DNA from: UBA4615 sp046046245 | GTDB taxonomy: Bacteria > Pseudomonadota > Gammaproteobacteria > Burkholderiales > Burkholderiaceae_E | Assembly: GCA_046046245.1 (NCBI GenBank) | Contig: JBJOKE010000021.1 | Span: 12,305 to 76,304, forward strand | Direction of reading: 5' to 3' | Length of the DNA stretch: 64,000 nucleotides | Shown here: piece after piece, positions 44,411-55,230 of the stretch | How the letters are laid out: the number at the start of each line of letters is the position of its first letter | Numbering within the stretch: the first letter of the stretch is position 1 | Made by a program: the position numbers and the translations under genes | The notes under the pieces: generated by a model | Seen by the model: the letters and a program-made list of their open reading frames with translations, nothing else | What the model was told of the DNA's origin: nothing | Databases searched by the model: none

Positions 44411-44438
44411 GGTACCCCTGCACCGGCCATGGGTACCC
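44411..44438. promoter_or_regulatory. 21-bp-spaced GGTACCC repeats upstream of coxM
   Basis: GGTACCC occurs at 44411-44417 and again at 44432-44438, exactly 21 bp apart (two helical turns). The second copy extends to GGGTACCC, so the pair can also be read as an inverted repeat. It lies in the 193-bp gap between the LytTR remnant and coxM and may be part of a regulator-binding region. Confidence 0.35.
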
Positions 44439-44461
44439 GCGACTCGCGCGCGTCGCCCGCA

Positions 44462-44490
44462 GTTCGTGCGGAAGACCCGCCGGTTCGTGC
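44462..44490. promoter_or_regulatory. 21-bp-spaced direct repeats, candidate LytTR binding site
   Basis: GTTCGTGC occurs at 44462-44469 and 44483-44490, 21 bp start to start. LytTR proteins such as AgrA bind direct repeats of the type GTTN(A/G)(T/G) with 12-13 bp between them, which fits. The copies also fit a TT-N3-G pattern, with a looser third match near 44512-44518. The site is 100 bp upstream of the coxM start. Binding is inference; the local regulator is broken. Confidence 0.5.
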
Positions 44491-44589
44491 AAGCGCCCGC
44501 CCGCGTACCGGGTTTCGGTGCACACTCCGACCTCTGTCCTGGACAAAGGGCCGACGAGCCCGGGATCCGGCAGCATCCGAGGAGACTCC

Positions 44590-45453
44590 ATGATCCCACC
44601 CGCATTCGACTACCACGCGCCGCGTTCCGTCGGCGAGGCCGTGGCCCTGCTGGGCTCGCTCGGCCCGGACGCCAAGCTGCTGGCCGGCGGTCACAGCCTG
44701 CTGCCGATGATGAAGCTGCGCTTCGCGCAGCCCACCCACCTGATCGACCTGAACCGCATCGAGACGCTGCGCGGCATCCGCGAGGACGGCGACACCATCC
44801 GGATCGGCGCGATGACCGTCGAGCGCGACCTGATCGTCTCGCCGGTGCTGCGCGCCCGCGTGCCGCTGCTCGCCGAGGCGGCCAAGCTGATCGCCGACCC
44901 TCAGGTCCGCAACCGCGGCACCATCGGCGGCGACATCGCCCACGGCGACCCGGCCAACGACCATCCGGCGCTGTCGCTCGCGCTCGACGCCACCTTCGTG
45001 CTGGCGGGGCCGGACGGCGAGCGCACGGTGAAGGCCGACGACTTCTTCCTCGGCACCTACTCCACCGCGCTGGCCGAGACCGAGATCCTCGTCGAGATCC
45101 GCATGCCGGCCTTCGCGCCGAAGACCGGCTGGGGCTACGAGAAGCTCAAGCGCAAGACCGGTGACTGGGCGACCGCGGGCGCGGCCGTCGTGCTGCGCCT
45201 GGACGGTGGCCGCGTGTCGCACGCGCGGATCGGCCTGACCAACGTCGGCCCGACCGCGCTGCGCGCCGCCGACGCGGAAGCCGCGCTGATCGGCCGGCCG
45301 GTCGACGAGGCGGCGGTCGAGGCCGCCGCGCAGGCCGCGATGGCGATCTGCGATCCCGCCGACGACCTGCGCGGGGACCGCGAGTACAAGACCGCGATGG
45401 CCGGCCAGATGGTCCGCCGCGCGATCCGCGCCGCCGTGGCGCGGGCCCAGTGA
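44590..45453 (+). CDS. coxM: Carbon monoxide dehydrogenase medium (FAD) subunit
   Basis: A 287-residue flavoprotein subunit. The FAD-binding motifs AGGHSLLPMMKLR at residues 32-44 and TIGGDIAHGDPANDHPAL at 111-128 are intact. It transfers electrons from the iron-sulphur subunit to the quinone pool. ATG 44590 is preceded by GAGGAGAC. The gene order M-S-L is that of form I (CO-oxidising) enzymes; form II clusters usually run S-L-M. It is the first gene of the cox operon. Confidence 0.93.
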   Translation: MIPPAFDYHAPRSVGEAVALLGSLGPDAKLLAGGHSLLPMMKLRFAQPTHLIDLNRIETLRGIREDGDTIRIGAMTVERDLIVSPVLRARVPLLAEAAKLIADPQVRNRGTIGGDIAHGDPANDHPALSLALDATFVLAGPDGERTVKADDFFLGTYSTALAETEILVEIRMPAFAPKTGWGYEKLKRKTGDWATAGAAVVLRLDGGRVSHARIGLTNVGPTALRAADAEAALIGRPVDEAAVEAAAQAAMAICDPADDLRGDREYKTAMAGQMVRRAIRAAVARAQ

Positions 45454-45470
45454 CACCGGGGAGACGAACG

Positions 45471-48355
<2,885 letters not shown>

Positions 48356-48359
48356 TCCC

Positions 48360-49085
48360 ATGGAAGTCAAACTCGACAAGAAGTACCCGGTCGCCGCGAC
48401 CGTCGAGCAGGCGTGGGCGGTGCTCGCCGACGTCCGCGCGACGGCCGCCTGCATGCCGGGCGCGCAGATCACCGAGCAGACCGACGACACGCACTACAAG
48501 GGCGTGGTCAAGAGCAAGGTCGGCCCGGCGACGATGACCTTCAACGGCACGATCGAGGTGCTCGGGCTGGATGCGGCGGCGCGCACGCTGCGGATGCTCG
48601 GCTCGGGCGCGGACCGCGCGGGCTCGTCCGCCTCGATGGACCTGACCGCGCGCGTCGTGCCGGCCGACGGCGGCGGCTCGACGCTCGAGGGCGAGGCGGT
48701 CATCAAGGTCAACGGCAAGCTCGCGCAGTTCGGCAACCGGCTGCTGGTGCCGGTGGCCGACGCGATGCTCGCGCAGTTCGCCGACCGGTTCCGGGCGGCG
48801 GCGGCGTCGGTGCCGGCCGCCGAGGCACCGGCCGCGGCGTCGGTCGACGCCGCGACGGCAGCGGCGACGGCGGCCGAGGCCGGCGTCGCGCCGTCGATCG
48901 ACGCGGGCGTCGCGGCGAGCGCCGCATCGACGGCCGCCCCCGGTGCGCAGGCGACGGCCCCCGCCGCCCCGACCCGCCCCGCGCCGGCCGCGCCCGTCCC
49001 GGCCCCGACCGAGCTCAACGCGCTGTCGCTGATCTGGGCGGTGATCAAGGGCTGGTTCGCGGGCCTGTTCGGCAAGCGCGCGTGA
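48360..49085 (+). CDS. coxG: CoxG: SRPBCC protein with C-terminal membrane helix
   Basis: A 241-residue protein. Residues 1-145 are an SRPBCC/CoxG fold (YPVAATVEQAWAVLADV, then ACMPGAQI); residues 146-217 are an Ala/Pro-rich flexible linker; the end LNALSLIWAVIKGWFAGLF is a hydrophobic helix for membrane attachment. CoxG recruits CO dehydrogenase to the membrane, and mycobacterial work links it to quinone delivery. It follows coxL by 4 bp and its stop overlaps coxD (GTGA). Confidence 0.88.
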   Translation: MEVKLDKKYPVAATVEQAWAVLADVRATAACMPGAQITEQTDDTHYKGVVKSKVGPATMTFNGTIEVLGLDAAARTLRMLGSGADRAGSSASMDLTARVVPADGGGSTLEGEAVIKVNGKLAQFGNRLLVPVADAMLAQFADRFRAAAASVPAAEAPAAASVDAATAAATAAEAGVAPSIDAGVAASAASTAAPGAQATAPAAPTRPAPAAPVPAPTELNALSLIWAVIKGWFAGLFGKRA

Positions 49086-49972
49086 CCGAGTCGGCGCTGC
49101 GCGAGGCGCTGCACCGCGTCGGCTACGTCTGCGACGAGGCGCTCGCCACGACGCTGTGGCTGGCCGGCGAGCTGCAGCGGCCGCTGCTGGTCGAGGGCGA
49201 CGCGGGCGTGGGCAAGACGGCGCTCGCGGTCGCGCTCGCGCGCGCGACCGACCGTCGCCTGGTGCGGCTGCAGTGCCACGAGGGCATCGACCTCGCTCAG
49301 GCGGCCTACGAGTGGAACTACGGCCGCCAGCTGCTGTCGATCCGGCTGCGCGAGGGCGACGGCGCGCGCGCGGCCGAGGCCGACCTGTTCGCGCGCGACT
49401 ACCTGCTCGAGCGGCCGCTGCTGCAGGCGATCGCGAGCGAGACGCCCTGCGTGCTGCTGATCGACGAGGTCGACCGCGCCGACGAGGCCTTCGAGGCCTT
49501 CCTGCTCGAGGTGCTCGCCGACTGGCAGATCACCGTGCCCGAACTGGGCACGCTCGCCGCCCGCCACGTGCCGCTCGCGGTGCTGACCGCCAACGGCACG
49601 CGCGAGCTGTCGGACGCGCTGCGGCGCCGCTGCCTCTACCACTGGCTCGACTATCCGACGCTCGCGCGCGAGGTGGCGATCGTGCGCGAGACGCTGCCGG
49701 GCGCCGAGGCCGCGCTCGTCGAGCAGGCGGTGGCCTTCGTGCAGCGGCTGCGGCGCGAGGACCTCGCGAAGACGCCGGGCATCGCCGAGACCCTCGACTG
49801 GGTACGCGCGCTGCACCGCCTGCGCTTCGACGCGCTGCCCGACGACCCGCAGGCGCTGGGGGCGACGCTCGGCTGCCTGCTGAAGACCCGCGAGGACCGG
49901 TTCCAGCTGGCGCCCGAGCGGCTGCTGCAGCTCGTCGAGGGACGTCGCGCCGGCGTCGCGGAGAAGGGCTGA
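49082..49972 (+). CDS. coxD: CoxD: MoxR-type AAA+ ATPase for CODH maturation
   Basis: A 296-residue AAA+ ATPase starting at GTG 49082. Walker A GDAGVGKT is at residues 39-46, Walker B LLIDEVDRAD near 125-134, and LTANGTRELSDALRRRCLYHWLDYP (core: ELSDALRRRCLYHW) holds sensor and Arg-finger elements typical of MoxR-like proteins. In Oligotropha, CoxD is needed to insert sulphur and copper into the Mo centre. It works with CoxE, the VWA partner encoded next. Confidence 0.9.
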   Translation: MTESALREALHRVGYVCDEALATTLWLAGELQRPLLVEGDAGVGKTALAVALARATDRRLVRLQCHEGIDLAQAAYEWNYGRQLLSIRLREGDGARAAEADLFARDYLLERPLLQAIASETPCVLLIDEVDRADEAFEAFLLEVLADWQITVPELGTLAARHVPLAVLTANGTRELSDALRRRCLYHWLDYPTLAREVAIVRETLPGAEAALVEQAVAFVQRLRREDLAKTPGIAETLDWVRALHRLRFDALPDDPQALGATLGCLLKTREDRFQLAPERLLQLVEGRRAGVAEKG

Positions 49973-49976
49973 GCCG

Positions 49977-51134
49977 ATGCGAGCCGACGGCGCGCACGCC
50001 GAGCCGCTCGAGGCGATCGCCGGCTTCGCGGCGCTGCTGCGCGAGCACGGGCTCGCGGTGGGCGTCGCCGAGCAGCGGGCGATGGTGCAGGCGGCGCTCG
50101 CGGTGCCGCTCGAGCGGGTCGCGACGCTCGACGCCGCCTGGCGCGCGATCGCCTGCCGCGACGCGCGCGACTGGCGCGCCTGGCCCGAGCTCTTCCAGCG
50201 CTACTGGCACCCGGACCGCGTGAAGGGCACCGTCCGCAGCAGCGGCCGGACCCGGCCGGCGCGCGACCTGCGCCAGCTGGTGCAGGCCCTGCACGCCTCG
50301 CTGGGCACGCCCGGCGGCCGCCCCGGCGACACCGCGCTGCACGAGGCCGCGGGTGCCGCCTGCGACGAGGCGGCCGCGCCGCGCGCGCGGGGCGGCGCGA
50401 GCCGCACCGAGGCGCTGCACGACCGCTCGCTGTCGGAGTGGCTGCCGCAGGACCTGGCCGCGCTGCAGCGGCTCGCCGAGCGGATCGCGCAACGCCTGCG
50501 ACGCCGCCTCACCCGGCGCCGGCAGGTCCATCCGCGTGGCGCGCGGCTCGACCTGCGGCGCACGCTGCGGGCGAGCCTCGCCACCGGCGGCACGCCGATC
50601 GCCCCCACGTGGCAGCGGCCGCGCCGCGAGCGGCCCCGGCTCTACGTGCTGGTCGACGTCAGCCGCTCGATGGAGACGCACGCGCAGCTCTTCCTGCGGA
50701 TCGCGCGGGCACTCGTCATCGCCGCCGACGCGCGCGTGTTCGTCTTCCACACCCGGCTGGCCGAGGTGACGCCGATGCTGAGGCGCGACTCGGCCACGGT
50801 CCAGGAGAAGGTCAACGCGGTGTCGGCCGGCTTCGGCGGCGGCACCCGGATCGCGACCAGCCTCGCCGACTTCCACGGCACCCACGTGCGGACCGGCCTG
50901 GGCCGCGGCGCGCGGGTCTGGGTGCTGTCCGACGGCTTCGACGCCGACCCGCCCGACGCGCTCGGCCGCGAGCTCGCAGCCGTGCGCGCGCGCGGCGCAT
51001 CGCTCACCTGGTTCCACCCGTCCGCGCGGCCCCCGGCCTCGGCGGCGATCGAGGCTGCCCGGCCGTCGATCGGCCGCTTCGTGCGCCTCGACAGCCTGCG
51101 CGACCTGGCCGCTGCCGCGGCCGTGCTGCACTGA
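49977..51134 (+). CDS. coxE: CoxE: VWA domain protein, CODH maturation
   Basis: A 385-residue protein. The C-terminal VWA domain has the MIDAS motif D227-V-S229-R-S231 (LVDVSRSME), a TRIATSL segment and VLSDGFDAD. An N-terminal helical region with Arg-rich linker (RRRLTRRRQVHPRGARLD, core RRRLTRRRQ) precedes it. MoxR/VWA pairs act as a chaperone, and CoxE is required with CoxD and CoxF for the Cu-S-Mo site. ATG 49977 lies 4 bp after coxD. Confidence 0.9.
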   Translation: MRADGAHAEPLEAIAGFAALLREHGLAVGVAEQRAMVQAALAVPLERVATLDAAWRAIACRDARDWRAWPELFQRYWHPDRVKGTVRSSGRTRPARDLRQLVQALHASLGTPGGRPGDTALHEAAGAACDEAAAPRARGGASRTEALHDRSLSEWLPQDLAALQRLAERIAQRLRRRLTRRRQVHPRGARLDLRRTLRASLATGGTPIAPTWQRPRRERPRLYVLVDVSRSMETHAQLFLRIARALVIAADARVFVFHTRLAEVTPMLRRDSATVQEKVNAVSAGFGGGTRIATSLADFHGTHVRTGLGRGARVWVLSDGFDADPPDALGRELAAVRARGASLTWFHPSARPPASAAIEAARPSIGRFVRLDSLRDLAAAAAVLH

Positions 51135-51147
51135 AGGAGAACGCGAG

Positions 51148-52179
51148 ATGACGACCGCCCACGACGTGCTCGCGGCCGCGCAGCGGCTGCGAACCGAGCA
51201 GCGACCGTTCGCGCTGGTGAGCGTGCTGCGGGTCGCGCCGCCCGCCTCGGCCCGCCCCGGCGACAAGGCGGTGGCCACCGCCGACGGCATCGTCCACGGC
51301 TGGATCGGCGGCGGCTGCGCGCAGCCCGCGGTGATGAAGACCGTGCGCGCCGCGCTCGCCGACGGCCGCGCGCGGATGATCCGCATCGCGCCGGCCGACG
51401 AGGGCAGCGTCCGCGAGCTCGACGAGGTGCTCGAGTTCGGCATGGCCTGCCACTCGGGCGGCACGCTCGAGCTCTTCGTCGACCCGGTGCTGCCCGAGGC
51501 GCGCCTGGTGGTGGTCGGCGACACGCCGCTCGCCGCGGCGCTCGCCGGCCTCGCGCCGCGGGTCGGGCTGCCGGTCACCGTGGTCGCGCACGGCGGCGAT
51601 GCGGCTCGCTATCCCGATGCGCAGCGGGTCGTCACCGACGACGGCGCGACCGCCGACGTGCCCGCCGGCGCGTTCGTCGTCGTCGCGACCCAGGGCCGCC
51701 GCGACCTGCAGGGCCTGCGGGCGGCGCTCGCGGTCGGCGCGCGCCGCGTGTTCTTCGTCGCGAGCGCACGCAAGGCCGCGGTGCTGAAGGCCTCGCTGGT
51801 CGAGTCCGGCGGCGACCCCGCGGCGGTCGCCGCGATCGTCGCGCCGGCCGGCCAGCCGATCGGCGCGCAGACGCCGGAGGAGATCGCGCTGTCGGTGCTC
51901 GCCGCGGTGGTCGCGGCGCGGCGCGAGCGCGCGGGCGACCTGGCAGCGGGAACGCGCGCCGCGGACGTTCCCGCGGAAACGCGCGTCGGGAACGTTCCCG
52001 CGGAAACGCGGGCCGCGCCGTCCCCGTCGGGCTGCTGCGGCGGGAGCACGACCGAGGCCGTCGCGACCGAGGCCGTCGCGCTCGCCGGCATGGCGATCGC
52101 CCGCCGCCGCCCGACGGCCGCCGCGACGCCGTCGGCAGCCGTTGCGCCCGCCGCCCCCCGTTCCTGCTGCGGAGGCTGA
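51148..52179 (+). CDS. coxF: CoxF: XdhC-family maturation protein
   Basis: A 343-residue XdhC-like protein. The N-terminal part has the family RPGDKAVATADG and IGGGCAQPAV motifs; the second domain is Rossmann-like (VVVGDTPLAAAL). The C-terminal 90 residues differ from usual XdhC: three tandem nine-residue repeats (xDVPAETRV type, 51940-52018) lead to two CCGG motifs (SGCCGGS and the terminal SCCGG) that could bind metal. XdhC-type proteins sulphurate the Mo cofactor. AAGGAGA precedes ATG 51148. Confidence 0.88.
   Translation: MTTAHDVLAAAQRLRTEQRPFALVSVLRVAPPASARPGDKAVATADGIVHGWIGGGCAQPAVMKTVRAALADGRARMIRIAPADEGSVRELDEVLEFGMACHSGGTLELFVDPVLPEARLVVVGDTPLAAALAGLAPRVGLPVTVVAHGGDAARYPDAQRVVTDDGATADVPAGAFVVVATQGRRDLQGLRAALAVGARRVFFVASARKAAVLKASLVESGGDPAAVAAIVAPAGQPIGAQTPEEIALSVLAAVVAARRERAGDLAAGTRAADVPAETRVGNVPAETRAAPSPSGCCGGSTTEAVATEAVALAGMAIARRRPTAAATPSAAVAPAAPRSCCGG
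51940..52018 (+). repeat. 27-bp tandem repeats inside coxF
   Basis: Three copies of a 27-bp unit (nine codons) lie in frame in coxF; the second and third share ACGTTCCCGCGGAAACGCG exactly (51965-51983 and 51992-52010), and the first is more diverged. GGGAACGTTCCC at 51988-51999 is a perfect palindrome within them. They encode a Pro/Glu/Arg linker. Confidence 0.8.
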
Positions 52180-52180
52180 G

Positions 52181-52855
52181 ATGGGCTGCATCCTGAAGGG
52201 CGGCGGCGGCCTGTACGCGCGGGTCGTGGTCGGCGCGGTGCTGCTCGCCGCCGGCGCGGGCTCGCGGATGGGCGGCCGGCCGAAGTCGCTGCTCGAGCTC
52301 GGCGGCGTGCCGCTGATCCGCCGGCAGCTGATCGCGCTGTCGGGCGCCGGCGTCGACGAGGTGGTGGTGGTGCTCGGCCACCATGCCGACGCGATCGAGC
52401 CGGTGATCCAGTCGTTCCCGGTGACGATCGTCCGCAACCCGGACCCGGACGAGGGACTCGCGTCGTCGCAGCGGATCGGGCTCGCGGCGCTGTCCGGCAG
52501 GCTCGACGCGGTGGTGGTCGCGCTCGCCGACCAGCCGATGCTGCACGCGCAGGACATCGTCGCGCTGATCGGCGCGTGGAAGAAGCGGCCCGAGGGGGCG
52601 TCGGTCGTCCACCCGCTGGTCGACGGCGAGCGCGGCAACCCGGTGGTGATCGGCGCCGACGTCCGCGAACAGGTGCTGGCCGGCGACGCGAAGCTCGGTT
52701 GCCGCCAGTGGCAGGCCGCGCACCCCGAGGCGGTCGCGCCCTTCGTCACCGACAACCGTCGCTACCGGATCGACGTCGACACGCCCGAGGACATCGCGCG
52801 CTTCGAGCGCGAGACCGGCCACGCGCTGCGCTGGCCCGCGGGGCTCGGCGCGTGA
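52181..52855 (+). CDS. MobA/MocA-like molybdenum cofactor nucleotidyltransferase
   Basis: A 224-residue NTP-transferase-fold protein. After a short leader it has the nucleotide-binding signature LLAAGAGSRMGGRPKSLLE near residues 19-37, EVVVVLGHHADAI and ALADQPML with a metal Asp. CO dehydrogenase uses molybdopterin cytosine dinucleotide, so a MocA-like cytidylyltransferase here is biologically sensible. GGAGGCTGAG precedes ATG 52181. A GTGA overlap links it to the next gene. Confidence 0.85.
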   Translation: MGCILKGGGGLYARVVVGAVLLAAGAGSRMGGRPKSLLELGGVPLIRRQLIALSGAGVDEVVVVLGHHADAIEPVIQSFPVTIVRNPDPDEGLASSQRIGLAALSGRLDAVVVALADQPMLHAQDIVALIGAWKKRPEGASVVHPLVDGERGNPVVIGADVREQVLAGDAKLGCRQWQAAHPEAVAPFVTDNRRYRIDVDTPEDIARFERETGHALRWPAGLGA

Positions 52856-53556
52856 GCCTCGGTCCGGGCGTCCACGCGCTGTGGCCGACACCGCTCGCGG
52901 TCTACCGGATGCCCGAGGCCGACGCGGTGAACCCGGTGCTCGTGCGGATGCTCGGCGCGCTGCGCGTCGCGCAGTGCGCGCAGCGCGGCCAGCCCGCCGA
53001 CGCGCCGTTCTTCGCGAGCGACGACGACCTGCTGCGCCGGCTGCGGACCGCCGAGGGCGACGCGCTGGCCCGCTTCGTCGTCGGCTCGCTGCAGGACGCG
53101 GTCGGCCGCGCGAACGCGGGCGCCTGGCCGCCGGGACGTCGCGCGCTGAAGGTCGCGATCGAGGGCATGTGGTTCCAGTGCAGCCGCGGCGGCGCGTTCC
53201 ACGACGTCCACACCCACGGCAACTGCTCCTGGTCGGGCGTCTACGTCGTCCAGGTCGACCCCGCCGAGCGCCGCCGCGCACACCGGGTCCACGGCGCGCA
53301 GCACGGCGTGACCCGCTTCTACGGCCCGCCGTTCGCGCGGCTGGGCGGCGCGCACGTCGACCTCGGCAACGCCTACCTGCAGCCGCCGCACGTCGACCTC
53401 GAGCCGGTCCCCGGCCAGCTCGCGCTGTTCCCGTCGTGGCTGCCGCACCAGGCGATGCCCTACGACGGCGAGCTCGACCGGATCATCGTCTCGTTCAACG
53501 CGAGCGTGCACGCCGCCGACGGCGACGACCGGCTGCACCGCTACGCGGCCGGATGA
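52852..53556 (+). CDS. Putative 2OG-Fe(II) oxygenase (TIGR02466-like)
   Basis: A 234-residue protein starting at GTG 52852. A double-stranded-beta-helix core is suggested by EGMWFQCSRGGAFHDVHTHGN, with candidate metal ligands among H117, D118, H120 and H122, SGVYVVQ, and later FPSWLPHQAMPY with a distal His and an Arg in DRIIVSFN that would hold 2-oxoglutarate. Its length and end resemble the TIGR02466 family. A role in CO dehydrogenase maturation is possible from its place in the operon, but is inference. Confidence 0.75.
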   Translation: MSLGPGVHALWPTPLAVYRMPEADAVNPVLVRMLGALRVAQCAQRGQPADAPFFASDDDLLRRLRTAEGDALARFVVGSLQDAVGRANAGAWPPGRRALKVAIEGMWFQCSRGGAFHDVHTHGNCSWSGVYVVQVDPAERRRAHRVHGAQHGVTRFYGPPFARLGGAHVDLGNAYLQPPHVDLEPVPGQLALFPSWLPHQAMPYDGELDRIIVSFNASVHAADGDDRLHRYAAG

Positions 53557-54680
53557 CGCCGATGGACCCGAGCGACGCGGCACGGCGACTGTGGCTCGCC
53601 CGGGCGATCGCCTGGGCGCTGCTCTTCTCGGGCTGGACGGTGCTCGGCGCGCTGGGCCACGCCGCCGCGCGCGCCGGCGCGTGGCCCGGGCTGCCGCTCG
53701 CGCTGTGGCTCGCGTCGATCGGTTCGATGCTGGCGCTGGGCGCGCCGGTCCGCACGTCGATGCGGGGCCTGGCGATCGGCCTCGGACTCGCCGCGATCGC
53801 GACGGCCGGCGCGCTCGCCGCCGTCGACGGCGCGGCCCCCGCGCCGCTCGCCGTCGCGGCGGTCGGCTGGGCCGCGCTGCTGGTGCTCGCCTCGCGGGAG
53901 GTGAAGGCGCTGCGCGCGGTGCAGGCCGGCCCCGTGCCGGCGCCGATCGGACCGGCCACGCTCGGCGCGGCGCTCGCCTGGGCGGCGGCGGCCGACCCGG
54001 TTCAGGCCGTCTCGCGACCGTTCGGGATCGGCCTCGCGCTGCTCGTCGCCGCAGCGCTGCTGGTCGCGCTGCGCCCGCCCGGCGCCGCCCCGACCGCCGG
54101 CTGCCGCGCGGGGCTCTTCGACTGTTCGCTGCCGCTGCCGCGAGGCGACTGGCGGACGCCGTCCGACTGGCCGCTGCACGCGGCCGCGCTCGCGATGCTG
54201 CCCACCATGGCCGCGCTGCCGGTGATGGCCGAGCTCTGCGCCGCAGACGGCCTCGGTGCGGCACCGCTCGCCGCGCTTCACCTCGCGGCGATGGTCCTGC
54301 CCGCCTGCATGCTGCGGGCGCTGCCGGCGCGTCCCGGCCGCAGCGCGCTGTCGACCGTGGTCGCCGTGCTGCTCGCCGCCGGCGGACTCGCGTTCGTGCT
54401 CGCGCCGGCACGCGACGCGCTGCTCGCGGGGATGCTGCTGCACGCGGCGGCGTGGAGCCTCGCCTGGGCCGGCCCGATGCTCGCCCGAGACCCGCCGCCC
54501 GTGCCAGGCGGGGCCCGCGCGACGACGGTGTCGGCGGTCGCGGCGGCCGCAGCGGTCGCGGCCTTCGCCGCGGCGGCCGACGCCGGCGGCGCCGACGCGC
54601 TGCGGGGCATCCACGTCGCGCTCGCCGTGCTCGCGCTGGGTGCGCTGCCGTGGCCGCGATCGCGGACACCGGCCGGGTGA
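53553..54680 (+). CDS. Polytopic membrane protein of unknown function at the end of the cox operon
   Basis: A 375-residue, very Ala/Leu-rich protein with about ten predicted transmembrane segments, for example residues 16-38, 44-63 and 71-90. The central loop DCSLPLPRGDWRTPSDWP contains the only strongly polar stretch. I recognise no family; it could be a quinone-pool partner or unrelated. It overlaps the upstream oxygenase gene by ATGA, so it is the last gene of the operon, converging on the tssQ-like gene. Confidence 0.7.
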   Translation: MTPMDPSDAARRLWLARAIAWALLFSGWTVLGALGHAAARAGAWPGLPLALWLASIGSMLALGAPVRTSMRGLAIGLGLAAIATAGALAAVDGAAPAPLAVAAVGWAALLVLASREVKALRAVQAGPVPAPIGPATLGAALAWAAAADPVQAVSRPFGIGLALLVAAALLVALRPPGAAPTAGCRAGLFDCSLPLPRGDWRTPSDWPLHAAALAMLPTMAALPVMAELCAADGLGAAPLAALHLAAMVLPACMLRALPARPGRSALSTVVAVLLAAGGLAFVLAPARDALLAGMLLHAAAWSLAWAGPMLARDPPPVPGGARATTVSAVAAAAAVAAFAAAADAGGADALRGIHVALAVLALGALPWPRSRTPAG

Positions 54681-54708
54681 CCCGACGCACCGCCGGGGGA
54701 CGGCGCGC

Positions 54709-55230
54709 CTAGCGCTTCGACGCGGTGACGGGCGCGGTGGCAGTCACCGCGTGCGCGGCGACGGGCGCCGAAGGCGTACCGCCCTTCACTGCCGCCCTCG
54801 CCCGCTCGAACTCCGGCCCCCAGGACGGGTGGCCGGCCTCGGCGGGCGCGAGCCCGAAGGCCGGCTCGAGCGCCAGCGCCGCGTCGAAGCTGCGACGGCA
54901 GGCCGCGCGACGCCCCGTCACGCACTGCCCGAAGGCGAGCGTCTTCAGCGCCTGGACCCGTACCTGCGGGCCGTCGGCCAGGATCTCGGGCGACTCCTGC
55001 AGCAGCCGCATCGACTCGGCGAACCTGCCCTGCTCGAAGAGCGCCACCGCGCGGTCGAGTACCTTGCGGCCCTCGGTCGGCTCGGTCGGCCTCGCGGGGA
55101 CCGGGACCGCCGCGGACGGTCCGCCGGCGCCACCGGAGGCGCCCGCGCCGCCGGGCGTGTCGGTCGATGCACAGCCGGCCGCGAGCACCGCGGCGGAGAT
55201 CGTCACGATCGAGACGAGTCTGCGGATCAT
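54709..55230 (-). CDS. tssQ: TssQ-like T6SS-associated lipoprotein
   Basis: A 173-residue lipoprotein. The lipobox LAAGC lies near residues 17-21 (VLAAGCASTD). After a Gly/Pro-rich linker a TPR-like pair of helices follows: DRAVALFEQGRFAESMRLLQ and VTGRRAACRRSFDAALALEP. This matches the TssQ family, which accompanies some type VI secretion loci. The rest of a T6SS is not in the window. It overlaps the kinase stop (ATGA), and its C-terminal 20 residues are Ala/Thr/Val-rich. Confidence 0.75.
   Translation of the reverse strand: MIRRLVSIVTISAAVLAAGCASTDTPGGAGASGGAGGPSAAVPVPARPTEPTEGRKVLDRAVALFEQGRFAESMRLLQESPEILADGPQVRVQALKTLAFGQCVTGRRAACRRSFDAALALEPAFGLAPAEAGHPSWGPEFERARAAVKGGTPSAPVAAHAVTATAPVTASKR

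Noticed and set aside
51938..52018. CRISPR-like repeat array
   Set aside because: The repeats are adjacent without spacers, in frame in coxF, and only three in number.
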